Below are positions 35,552 through 46,176 of a DNA stretch of 64,000 bases, one piece after another. Both the position numbers and the translations under genes were made by a program. The stretch comes from Chondrosia reniformis (lineage: Eukaryota > Porifera > Demospongiae > Chondrillida > Chondrillidae), in assembly GCA_947172415.1 (NCBI GenBank), contig OX359200.1, positions 2,978,501 to 3,042,500 of the forward strand, given 5' to 3'. The notes under the pieces are model-generated. The model made no database searches. It saw only the letters and a program-made list of their open reading frames with translations, and was not told where the DNA came from. Numbering within the stretch: the stretch's first letter is position 1; each line of letters starts with the position of its first letter.

Positions 35552-36836
35552 GGTAGAGGGCTCTGCAGTTTTCCTGTGGATCACGACAGGGTTGTTGTGA
35601 ATCTGGCAAGATACCTCCATACTGCCAATCATCCACTCACAGCTGTTGTGGTTTAACACCAAAAGTGGCTGGAGTGCTCAAAGCAGAGGAGGACTGTCTT
35701 GAAAGAAGCCAGATTGATACTGAGAAGCCACGGAATAGAACTAGCACCGGAAATGGGGCTAAGGACAGATCCCTCACAAAATAGTGTAAGAGAATGGAGG
35801 AGAGTGGCACATGAGCTCCGGGAGGCTTAGACTAAAAGGTTAAAAAGTAACCTAGCCGAAAAGTCTCACCAGGGCTCATACCACAGACAGGTCACAAATA
35901 GGGAGTCTTATGTGTGGCTTTCTGAGGGGAGACTCAGACCTCAAACTGAGGCTCTGATTCTTGCATGATGTGCTGCACACTAGGTGGTACCAAAATAGGA
36001 TTCTGAGGAATTCTAGCCTCCTAATATGCAGAGAATGTGGCAAGGCTATGGAAACAGTCAAACACAGACAAAACATGTGTGAGCCAAAGGGCTTTCCTCT
36101 CTACAAAGAGAGGCATGACCGGGCAATACTGATAGTATTGTGGAGATTGTTGAAAGAATATGGATTCAAGCAGGAAGAGCCCTGGTACAAACTAGAAGCA
36201 AAACCAGTCTATGAGAATAGGTCTGTCAAAATCTTGTGGGATTATAGCATCCCTAGAGATGAAGAAATAACAGAAAGAAGGCCAGACTTAGTGGTTGAGG
36301 ATCGGCTATGTAAGTCCATCTTCATTATTGAGATGTCAGTTCCTACTGACAGCAATATTAATGGAAGATGGCAAGAGAAGTTCCGAAAGTACCAGAAGCT
36401 GGCGGCTGATATGAGGAAACAATTTAGGGGCTACCGAATTAAGGCAGTCTTGATGATAATTGGTGCTTTGGGGACAGTGGACACGCTCTGGGAAGACCTT
36501 AGGGGAATTCCAAAGCTGTCAAAAGATGTAGTAGAAGTGATGAGAGTGATGCAGAGAAGTGCTTTCTGCTCGGCTGTAAGGATATTGAGGCGACATCTAT
36601 CTGTTGAGGGATTGGGGCCTGGACGATAAGTAGTCCTGTCCCATACCTTGCCTGTCGACCTCTGGAAAGTAGTGGTGGATTTGTATATGGAGGTACTCCC
36701 TCCTATTATGACGGTCAACTTTGGCCCCACGTGCACCTCTCTGCTGCTGCCGGAAGGAGGAAAAGCCGAGGCTTCTGGCTTAAAACCCAAAGAAAGGAAA
36801 ACAAAACTGACTGAGGGTTGTCCAAGCGAGATACTC

Positions 36837-36860
36837 CTTGCCCTAGTAAACTAAGGCAAG
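36837..36860 (+). other. E4 3' UTR stem-loop
   Basis: CTTGCCCTAG-TAAA-CTAAGGCAAG. The T-to-C change leaves one C-A mismatch. The same change is in E5, linking their 3' ends. Confidence 0.65.
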
Positions 36861-36897
36861 AAGTAACAAGGTTCTCCATTAAGGCTTTTGTTTCTAA

Positions 36898-38060
36898 GTA
36901 TATATATCTTAGTTTTTTGTACTAATTGTATGTACTATGTGTATATACTATTTGTATGTACTAGTACTAGCTATAGTTTTAAGTTTTGTGTACTAGTTGT
37001 ATCGACTAGTTGTAGGTGCTAATTGTATACACTAGTTGTATGTATTAGTCTTATGTACTAGTTGTATGTACAAGTTGCATGTAGTAGTTGTATGTACTAG
37101 TTGTGTGTACTAGATTTAAATACTAGAACTAGTTAGTTGTAGGTACTAGTTATATTTTCTTGTTGTAGGTTTAAGTTGTATGTTCCAGTTGTGTGCACTA
37201 GTTGTTGCTTCTAGTTATATGTATATATTCTTTCTATGTACCAGTTGTATGTACCAGTTACTAGTTGTATATACTAGATATATGTACTAGTAACAATCTG
37301 TATTTACTAGTTGTATGTACTAGTTGTATGTACTAGTTGTATGTACTAGTTGTGTGTAGAAGTTGTATATACTAGTTGTTTGTACTAGTAAATATCTGTA
37401 TATACTAGTTGTGTGTACTAGTTGTTTGTAGTTATATGTACTAGTTGTATGTGCTAGTTGTGAGTAATTGTTGTACGTACAAGCTATATTTACTAGTTGT
37501 AGTTACTAGTTGTATGTTCTAGTAACTAGTTGTATATACTAGATCTATGTACTAGTTCTATGTACTAGTTTTATGTACTAGTTGTATGTAGAAGTTGTAT
37601 GTACTAGTTGCATATAAAAGTTGTATGTACTACTTCTAGGGACTACTTGTATGTACTTGTTACTAGTTGTATGTTCTAGTTGTAAGGACTAGTTTTATGT
37701 ACTAGTTGAATGTGCTAGTTGTATAAAATAGTCATATGTACTAGTTATATGTACTAGTTGTATGTACTAGGTATATATACTAGTTATATATATATAATAG
37801 TTATACACTACTTGTGTGTTCTAGCTAAAATACTAGTTGTATGTACTAGTTGTATGTACTAGTTATAGGAACTGATTGTATGTAATTTACTAGTTGTAAT
37901 TACCATTACTAGTTATATTTACAAGTTGAAGATCCTAAATGTACGTGCTAGTTGTATGAACTAGATTTATGGATTAGCTGAATGTACTAGTTGTATGTAC
38001 TAGTTATATTTATTAGTTGTATTAACTAGTTATATTTATTAGTTGTATTAACTAGTTAGT
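36898..38060 (+). repeat. 13-bp satellite, plus orientation, duplicated segment
   Basis: The left 700 bp equal 42414-43120 and the right 460 bp equal 45395-45862, the flanks of E5 and E6. This is a duplicated satellite cassette between retrotransposon copies. There is no gene. Confidence 0.93.
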
Positions 38061-38065
38061 CGTGG

Positions 38066-38180
38066 GAATTGGAGGCTGTGGTTCCGAGCTGACAAGAGGA
38101 TGGGTATTGTCCAGTTCAAGCCCGCGACGGAGCAGGGTGCTTAGACCCTCATGTGGCATCCTGTGGCTAAATCAGCCTCC
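38066..38180 (+). ncRNA. HDV-like ribozyme candidate, E5 5' end
   Basis: P1, P2, P3, P4 and the CTAA joining strand are all intact. The C run after P1' reads GCCCGCG instead of CCCCCCG, still leaving CCC for the proposed P1.1. Confidence 0.45.
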
Positions 38181-38374
38181 CTGTCAGTATGGGCTAACCC
38201 CCCGTCTGGCAGCTACACTGGGTTACGTTACGTCATGAGAATAACAATTTTCAAGACAGGCTGTGGCCTAGGTGCACCAGTGGTGAAGAAAACCCTGGGT
38301 CAACCAGAATAGGTGATTCCATCGGTGCCTCACAGGTAGATGTACCTGAATGTAATAACCCTTCTTCGGTCCCC

Positions 38375-41300
38375 GTGACGGGCCAACCAGCCCTATGGAC
38401 TAAGGAAATGGTTAGGGCACTAATTGATTGCTTTGAGCGATGTGAACCCAAAAGAGGTGGCTATCAAAAGCGTTTAGAGCGGGAATGGCTGAGCAAATAC
38501 CCACATTTGCCTCAGACCGGTCGAACCCTTGCATTCCAAGCCAAAAGGAGCTTGGTAGGAGACGGAGTACTGCAAGTAACTGGTAGCCGAGATTTAGATT
38601 TGGTTAATGATGCACCGCAAGGTGCCTCCGCAAGGTGCCTCTAGAAGGAGAAGGATCCAAAGGGTGATCTGGAACCTCATGGAGCTCTACCGAGAAAGTA
38701 AGCCCATGGAAAAGGGGTATGCCGAGCGGTTGTACCAGGCTTGGAATGCTGCAATGCCAGACCATAAAACCACAAAGGTAGCACTAACTACAAGACTTAG
38801 TAGAATCCGAAGAGGTCAAGGTCTCTCGATACTAAACCTTGTGGATCCTAACTCTTGTGGTGTAGCCACCCTAACTGGGACTGTGGAGGAAGGTGCGGGA
38901 GCCCAGGGACAGGGGGAGCTTCACCAAGTTCAGGCTGGGACTGAACAAAATGGTGAGCTGCCTGCAGTCCCTGTTGAAACTCCTACACATGATCATTACA
39001 GTCCCAGGACAATTGGCAATGATCGTCTGATGCAACTTTTAGGCAAAGCAAAAGATGCCTGTCTCCGAAAGAAACCTGGAGATTTCTCTGGTAGAAAACC
39101 CTGTGGGGGGGTGCGGTTCAACCATGTTGATACGGCACTGCTCCAGGAGGCCAATGATTGGCTGGAGAAAGAGTGGCAGGAAGGCCCTAGGTCGGCCTGG
39201 CACCTGAACTGCCTTGTCTACTCTGTTGCTATGGCTGTGAGGGGAAAAACAACCAACGAATCACAGCCATGCAACCACGGAAGGAAATCGGACAATCAGA
39301 AGGGAAGTAAGAGACAGGAAGGTCACATAAGTGACAGGAAGGCCAAGGGCCTTAGGTTTAGAAGACTGTTTGCCTGGTTGGATGTGGAAATAGTGCGTCA
39401 ACAGAATAATAATCCTATGACCAAACGCCAGAAAGTACTCCGAAGAAAGCTTAGGAGGGAGTTCCATTCATTAAACCTGAAGGTGCTGATCAGAGCTCGG
39501 GAACAGACACTGTGGAAACTCAGGGTCTGGACCCTACAAGAGCGAAGATCGGCTGAACGCAGGAAATTCCAGGAACAAAACCACCTTTGGAATACCCAAA
39601 GGAAGTTCAAGATGAATGGCAATGTTCCAACCTCCAATGAAGCTCCCTCAATTGAGGTAGTAAGAGACTTTTGGATAAAGATTGTAGGTACTGTTGGTAA
39701 GGTCAACAAAGACGACCCAGGAGTGAAAGAATGGCTAAAGGAAACCAAAAAGAGGGTGGGTAGAACCTCCTCTGAAGGTCCCGATAGAATTGATGAGACC
39801 AAACTGAGGAAGGCCTTGAAAAAGGCAAAAAGCTGGTCTGCCCCTGGGCCGGATGGCATCCACACTTTTTGGTGGAAAGCACTCCCCTCTGCACAGTCTG
39901 CCTTGGCAGATGTACTACGGAGGGTGGTGAGCGGAGATCTGTCAGTCCCAGACTGGCTTACAAGGGGTCGCACTCTACTCATCCCCAAAAAGGGTGACCC
40001 GAAAAGTGCGGCCAACTACCGACCTATTGCGTGTCTCAACACAATGTACAAGGCTGTCACAGCATACATTGCGTCAGAACTACTCACTTACACCTACACT
40101 ATTGATCTTTTGCCTATGGCCCAAAGGGCCATGAGGAAAGGGAGGTGGGGCTGTGTGGACTGTCTACTGCTGGATCAATCAATCGGTCTAGATGCCAAAA
40201 TTATGGGTAAGCCACTTAGTGTGGCATGGATCGATTATGAGAAGGCATATGACAGAGTCCCTCACAAGTGGGTGATGAAGGTGCTAAAAACCATCAAGTG
40301 CCCAAGTTGGATCAGGAGGTCTATAGAGCTCTTCTCCAAACACTGGGCTACTGTGCTTGAGTTGAGGACTGCGGGGAAGGTGGTTAGGAGAACCCCTGTT
40401 AAATATAACAGGGGACTCTTCCAAGGAGACCCCTTATCGCCACTCCTCTTTTGTCTGGCCGTAGTTCCCATATCCCAAGTTCTTAACAGAACCAAGGGAT
40501 ATACCCTCTGGCATGATGGGGAAAGGAACACAATGTCACACTTGTTGTACATGGATGACCTTAAGATATATGCTGGAGGGCCTGATAAACTCAGGGAAGC
40601 CATGGAATGTGTGGAGAAAACCTCAAATGCCATTGGCATGAGATTTGGAGTGAGAAAGTGTGGAACAGCTCACATGCAAAAGGTGAAAGTTCTGGCTGGC
40701 CCAGACAGCCCTGAACGCAGTGAAGAATCCATAAGGAGCCTTGAAAAAGGTACTACTTATAAGTACCTAGGGCTAGAACAACTGTTTGAGGTAGATGACA
40801 GCAAGGTCAAAGCTTGCTTGATCAACGAATTGAGAAGGAGACTCCACAAAGTGTGGGGCTCTCACCTCAATGGTAAGAATGCTGCAGAAGCCTCTAACAT
40901 GTTGTGTGCCTCTCTATTGAGATACTCTTACCCAGTTTTGAAGTGGACTCAAAGTGAGCTTCCAAAGCTGGACCGAATGGTGAGAAAGATCATGAGAAAG
41001 TACCAGTGTCATCACTATAACTCTGCCATTGAGAGAGTGAACTTGCCTCGCTCTCAAGGTGTAGAGGGCTCTGTAGTTTTCCTTTGGATCACAACAGGGC
41101 TGTTGTGAATCTGGCAAGATACCTCCATACTGCCAATGATCCACTCACAGCTATTGTGGTTAAACACCAAAAGTGGCTGGAGTGCTCAAAGCAGAGGAGG
41201 ACTGTCTTGAAAGAAGCCAGATTGATACTGGGAAGCCACGGAATAGAACTGGAACCGGAAATGTGGCTGAAGACAGATCCCTCACAAAATAGTGTAAGAG

Positions 41301-42145
41301 AATGGAGGAGAGTGGCACGTGAGCTCCGGGAGGCTCAGACTGAAAGGTTAAAAAGTAACCTAGCCGAAAAGTCTCACCAGGGCTCATACCACAGACAAGT
41401 CACAAATAGGGAGTTTTATATGTGGCTTTCTGAGGGGAGACTCAGCCTCAAACTGAGGCTCTGATTCTCGCAGCCCGAGATGATGTGCTGCACACTAGGT
41501 GGTACCAAAATAGGATTCTGAGGAATTCTAGCCTCCTAATGTGCAGAGAATGTGGCAAGGCTATGGAAACGGTCAAACACATACTAAACATGTGTGAGCC
41601 AAAGGGATTTTCTCTCTACAAAGAGAGGCATGACCGGGCAATACAGATAGTGTTGTGGAGACTGTTGAAAGAATATGGATTCAAGCAGGAAGAGCCCTGG
41701 TACAAACTAGAAGCAAAAACCAGTCTATGAGAATAGGTCTGTCAAAATCTTGTGGGATCCTAGTATCCCTACAGATGAAGAAATGACAGAAAGAAGGCCA
41801 GACTTAGTGGTTGAGGATCGGCTATGTAAGTCCATCTTCATTATTGAGATGTCAGTTCCTACTGACAGCAATATTAATGGAAGATGGCAAGAGAAGTTCC
41901 AAAAGTACCAGAAGCTGGCAGCTGATATGAGGAAACAATTTAGGGGCTACCGAAATAAGGTAGTCCCGATGATAATTGGTGCTTTGGGGACATTGGACAC
42001 GCTCCTGGAAGACCTTAGGGGAATTCCAAATCTGTCAAAAAGTGCAGTAGAAGTGATGAGAGCCATGCAGAGAACTGTTCTCTGTTCGGCTGTGAGGATA
42101 TTGAGGCGACATCTATCTGTTGAGGGATTGGGGCCTGGACGATAA
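38375..42145 (+). pseudogene. E5 polyprotein; four frameshifts, YMDD intact
   Basis: Same domain order as E3. A long uninterrupted stretch (38607-41108) covers module 2, the linker and RT with an intact YMDD (40548-40559). It retains seven G after CCCTGT, so N-terminal and RT regions are in one frame here. Lesions: a 13-bp tandem duplication (38615-38627/38628-38640), an in-frame 18-bp deletion removing the residues before module 2's LMELYRE, 1-bp losses near 41060 and 41445, and a 1-bp gain near 41716. CCHC and RLE motifs are readable downstream. The start is GTG at 38375. Confidence 0.88.
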
Positions 42146-42352
42146 GTAGTCCTGTCCCAGTCCTTGCCTGTCGACCTCTAGAAAGCAGTGGTGGATTGGT
42201 GTATGGAGGTACTCCCTCCTATTATGACGGTCAACTTTGGCCCCATGTGCACCTGTCTTCTGCTGCCGGAAGGAGGAAAAGCCGAGGCTTCTGGCTTAAA
42301 ACCCAAAGAAAGGAAAACATAACTGACTGAGGATTGTCCAAGCGAGATACTC

Positions 42353-42376
42353 CTTGCCCTAGTAAACTAAGGCAAG
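42353..42376 (+). other. E5 3' UTR stem-loop
   Basis: CTTGCCCTAG-TAAA-CTAAGGCAAG, with the same single mismatch as E4. Confidence 0.65.
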
Positions 42377-42413
42377 AAGTAACAAGGTTCTCCATTAAGG
42401 CTTTTGTTTCTAA

Positions 42414-43200
42414 GTATATATATCTTAGTTTTTTGTACTAATTGTATGTACTATGTGTATATACTATTTGTATGTACTAGTACTAGCTATAGTTTTAAGT
42501 TGTGTGTACTAGTTGTATCGACTAGTTGTAGGTGCTAATTGTATACACTAGTTGTATGTATTAGTCTTATGTACTAGTTGTATGTACAAGTTGCATGTAG
42601 TAGTTGTATGTACTAGTTGTGTGTACTAGATTTAAATACTAGAACTAGTTAGTTGTAGGTACTAGTTATATTTTCTTGTTGTAGGTTTAAGTTGTATGTT
42701 CCAGTTGTGTGCACTAGTTGTTGCTTCTAGTTATATGTATATATTCTTTCTATGTACCAGTTGTATGTACCAGTTACTAGTTGTATATACTAGATATATG
42801 TACTAGTAACAATCTGTATTTACTAGTTGTATGTACTAGTTGTATGTACTAGTTGTATGTACTAGTTGTGTGTAGAAGTTGTATATACTAGTTGTTTGTA
42901 CTAGTAAATATCTGTATATACTAGTTGTATGTACTAGTTGTTTGTAGTTATATGTACTAGTTGTATGTGCTAGTTGTGAGTAATTGTTGTGCGTACAAGC
43001 TATATTTACTAGTTGTAGTTACTAGTTGTATGTACTAGTAACTAGTTGTATATACTAGATCTATGTACTAGTTCTATGTACTAGTTTTATGTACTAGTTG
43101 TATGTAGAAGTTGTATGTACTAGTTATATGTACTAGTAACTATCTGTATGTACTAGTTGTAAGCACTAGTTGTATGTTCTAGTTGTATGTAGTTATATAT
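42414..43200 (+). repeat. 13-bp satellite, plus orientation
   Basis: Near-identical to 36898-37600 over its first 700 bp, then ends at D4. There is no gene. Confidence 0.93.
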
Positions 43201-43959
43201 GTCGCAGTCGAGGTTAGAAACTCGACGTTATGTCGCAATACTAGTTTTGAGAACGGCGCTTGCAAAGTTTTCGTTAGTATTCGACTGTTTGCGTTCTCAG
43301 AAGTCGTGTTTGACTACTTGCAGCGTGTTGTCCAGTCAAAGGGCTATCTTTTAGTCTTTGACCGACGACAATATCACGTTCCTGGACCACGATATGCTCG
43401 CTCAAAAATGTGACATTAGCTATATGGTTTGTCAGATGTAGCTACATGTTATTTATGCTGCTTGTATTAGCTACCTAGTGGAGTATGATTTTCTGCATGC
43501 ATTTTGGTACACGTCGTTTTGCGTTCATCAGTAAGACTATTTAAGGATAAGGTAGCTAGTGAATGCTAGCTAGCTAGCTAACTAAAAACAATAATGGCTA
43601 TTGTTTTCCTACTTGTCAATCTTTTGCTCTAGAATAAAATGCTGCTTATCATACTGTGTGGTGTAAATTGCTAAGGAACTTACCAATTACGATGCAGGAT
43701 CGGGCTGTTTTGGAACGAAATCCGATAGTCCGTGAATGTGGCGGCGGCCATTTTATAGCTTGTTAATATGCAAATTATATGGAAGGAGACGGCTGGAGTC
43801 CAATCGCGGATACTTCTGAGGCTCTAGCTCTGCCATAAATGAAGGCATTGCTTTGAAACTTTCAGCGAAGATAGTCCAATAGTTCTTCTTTCCAAAAATG
43901 CAAAAAACTTATAATGCGACCCCTTGACATAAAGTCGAGTTTCTAACCTCGACTGCCAC
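43201..43959. mobile_element. D4: MITE-like element with 34-bp inverted repeats
   Basis: A 759-bp insertion. The left end GTCGCAGTCGAGG... and right end (complement GTGGCAGTCGAGG...) match over 34 bp with two mismatches. ATAT is present on both sides (43197-43200, 43960-43963) as a possible target duplication, though the AT-rich target makes it ambiguous. The interior holds a GCTAGCTAGCTAGCTA microsatellite and a GCGGCCATTTT box resembling a YY1 site. No convincing protein gene; the longest frame (43183-43413) starts in the satellite and is not like any domain I know. Confidence 0.7.
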
Positions 43960-45234
43960 ATATACTAGTTGTATGTACTAGTTGTGTGTACTAGTTTTAT
44001 GTATTAGGTGTATGTCCTAGTAACTATTTGTATGTACTAGTTGTATGTACCAGTTCTATGTACTAGTTCTATGTACTACTTTAATGTACTAGTTGTATTT
44101 ATATAGAAGTGGTATGAACTAGTTGTGTGTAATGTTTGTATGTACTAGTTATATTTGTTGGTTTTAGTGACTAGTTTTATGCACTAGTTGTGTGTACTAG
44201 TTTTATGTATTAGGTGTATGTCCTAATAACTATTTGTATGTACTAGTTGTATGTACCAGTTCTATGTACTAGTTCTATGTACTACTTTACTGTACTAGTT
44301 GTATTTATATAGAAGTGGTATGAACTAGTTGTGTGTAATGTTTGTATGTACTAGTTATATTTGTTGGTTTTAGTGACTAGTTTTATGTACTAGTTGTATG
44401 TATAAATTGTAGTACTAGTTTTATGTACTATATAGTGGTATGTACTGTTGTGTGTACTAGTTGTTTGGACTGGGTATATGTACTAGTGTTATGAATTAGT
44501 TGTATTTACTAGTTGTATGTATATCTTAGTTTTTTGTACTAATTGTATGTACTAGTTGTATGTACTATTTGTATGGACTAGTACTAGCTATAGTTTTAAG
44601 TTGTGTGTACTATATAGTTGTATTTACTAGTTGTAGGTGCTAATTGTGTACACTAGTTGTATATACTAGTTGCATGCAGTAGTTGTATTTACTAACTGTG
44701 TGTACTAGATTTAAGTACTAGAACTAGTTATGTTTTGCTAGTTGTAGTTACTTGTTAAATTTTGCTTGTTGTAGGTTCTAGTTGGGTGTACTAGTTGTAC
44801 GTACTAGCTGTAGTTACTGATTGTATGTACTAGTTTTATGTACTTCTTGTGTGTACTAGTTCTATGTACTAGTTCTATGTACTGGTTACTAGTTGAATGT
44901 ACTAGTTTTATGTTCTCATTCTATGAACTAGTTCTATATAACATTTGCAGCTGTAGTTTTATGAACTAGTTGTATGTACTAGTTGTATGTATATCCTAGT
45001 TGTTTGTACTAATTGTATATACTAATTGTATGTACTAGTACTAGCTATAGTTTTAAGTTGTGTGTACTAGTTGTATCTACTAGTTGTAGGTGCTAATTGT
45101 ATACACTAGTTGTATGTATTAGTCTTATGTACTAGTCGTATGTACTAGTTATGTGTACTAGTTGCATGCACTAGTTATATGTACTAGTTTTATTTAATAG
45201 TTGTATGTACAAATTGTATGTACTAGTTTTATGT
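43960..45234 (+). repeat. 13-bp satellite, plus orientation
   Basis: Contains a ~206-bp unit in tandem (from about 43981 and 44187). Two stretches (about 44515 and 44990) resemble the sequence found just after the 3' ends of E4 and E5, but without an element. They are unoccupied relatives of that insertion site. Confidence 0.93.
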
Positions 45235-45342
45235 ACTAGTACATACAGCTCTAGTACATACAACTAGTAGATACAACAAGTACATACAACTAATACATCC
45301 AACTTGTACATAACTAGTACAAACAAATGGTACATATAACTA
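45235..45342 (-). repeat. Flipped satellite patch
   Basis: About 105 bp read ACATACAACTAGTA inside a plus array, so the left junction (ATGTACTAGTACATAC) is a local palindrome. Confidence 0.85.
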
Positions 45343-45862
45343 GTTGTTGGTACTAATTATATGTACTAATTTTATGTAATAGTTGTATGTACTAGTTGTA
45401 TGTACTAGTTGCATATAAAGTTGTATGTACTACTTCTAGGGACTACTTGTATGTACTCGTTACTAGTTGTATGTTCTAGTTGTAAGGAGTAGTTTTATGT
45501 ACTAGTTGAATGTGCTAGTTGTATAAAATAGTCATATGTACTAGTTATATGTACTAGTTGTATGTACTAGGTATATATACTAGTTATATATATATATAAT
45601 AGTTATACACTACTTATATGTACTAGCTAAAATACTAGTTGTATGTACTAGTTGTATGTACTATTTGTAGGAACTGATTGTATGAAATTTACTAGTTGTA
45701 TGTACCATTACTAGTTATATTTACAAGTTGAAGATCCTAAATGTACGTGCTAGTTGTATGAACTAGATTTATGGATTAGCTGAATGTACTAGTTGTATGT
45801 ACTAGTTATATTTATTAGTTGTATTAACTAGTTATATTTATTAGTTGTATTAACTAGTTAGT
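45343..45862 (+). repeat. 13-bp satellite, plus orientation, upstream of E6
   Basis: Nearly identical to 37610-38060 upstream of E5. There is no gene. Confidence 0.93.
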
Positions 45863-45867
45863 CGTGG

Positions 45868-45982
45868 GAATTGGAGGCTGTGGTTCCGAGCTGACAAGAG
45901 GATGGGTATTGTCCAGTTCAAGCCCGCGACGGAGCAGGGTGCTTAACCCCTCATGTGGCATCCTGTGGCTAAATCAGCCTCC
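45868..45982 (+). ncRNA. HDV-like ribozyme candidate, E6 5' end
   Basis: All proposed helices are present and identical to E5: P1 45868-45874, P2 3' strand 45975-45982. Confidence 0.45.
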
Positions 45983-46176
45983 CTGTCAGTATGGGCTAAC
46001 CCCCCGTCTGGCAGCTACACTGGGTTACGTTACGTCATGAGAATAACAATTTTCAAGACAGGCTGTGGCCTAGGTGCACCAGTGGTGAAGAAAACCCTGG
46101 GTCAAACAGAATAGGTGATTCCACTGGTGCCTCACAGGTAGATGTACCTGAATATAATAACCCTTCTTCGGTCCCC

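Larger units (their letters stand above)
31561..36629 (+). pseudogene. E4 polyprotein remnant, many frameshifts, split by insertion
   Basis: It starts with ATG at 31561 (MMGQPSLW). Both Myb-like modules are readable to about 32100, after which the frame breaks repeatedly (near 32130, 32600, 33180, 33910 and 34000). The RT keeps YMDD (33736-33747), FQGDSLSPLLFCL and DYEKAYDRVPHKW. D3 interrupts the coding sequence at 34249/35552, just after the codons for LPRSQGG. The 3' part carries the CCHC knuckle (CRECGKAMETVKHRQNMC) and the RLE (RPDLVVED, IIEMSVP), ending at the usual GPGR stop at 36629. Clearly inactive; useful as an older subfamily member. Confidence 0.85.
31261..36897 (+). mobile_element. 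E4: retrotransposon copy split by D3
   Basis: A full-length but degraded copy, 31261-34249 and 35552-36897, interrupted by a 1.3-kb insertion. In its N-terminal half it belongs with E7 to a second subfamily (ATG start, CYERSEPKR, WNAKMPDHK, PDSPGLATLTE). Its 3' flank (GTATATATATCTTAG) is shared with E5. Confidence 0.9.
38061..42413 (+). mobile_element. E5: full-length RLE-type retrotransposon copy
   Basis: A complete 4.35-kb copy. Its 5' flank (GTATTAACTAGTTAGT) equals that of E6, and its 3' flank (GTATATATATCTTAG) equals that of E4, so it has no target duplication of its own. That is the mark of a recombinant copy. Confidence 0.92.

Noticed and set aside
43183-43413. A 76-residue frame at the left end of D4
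   Set aside because: It begins in satellite and runs through the inverted repeat; no motif supports it.
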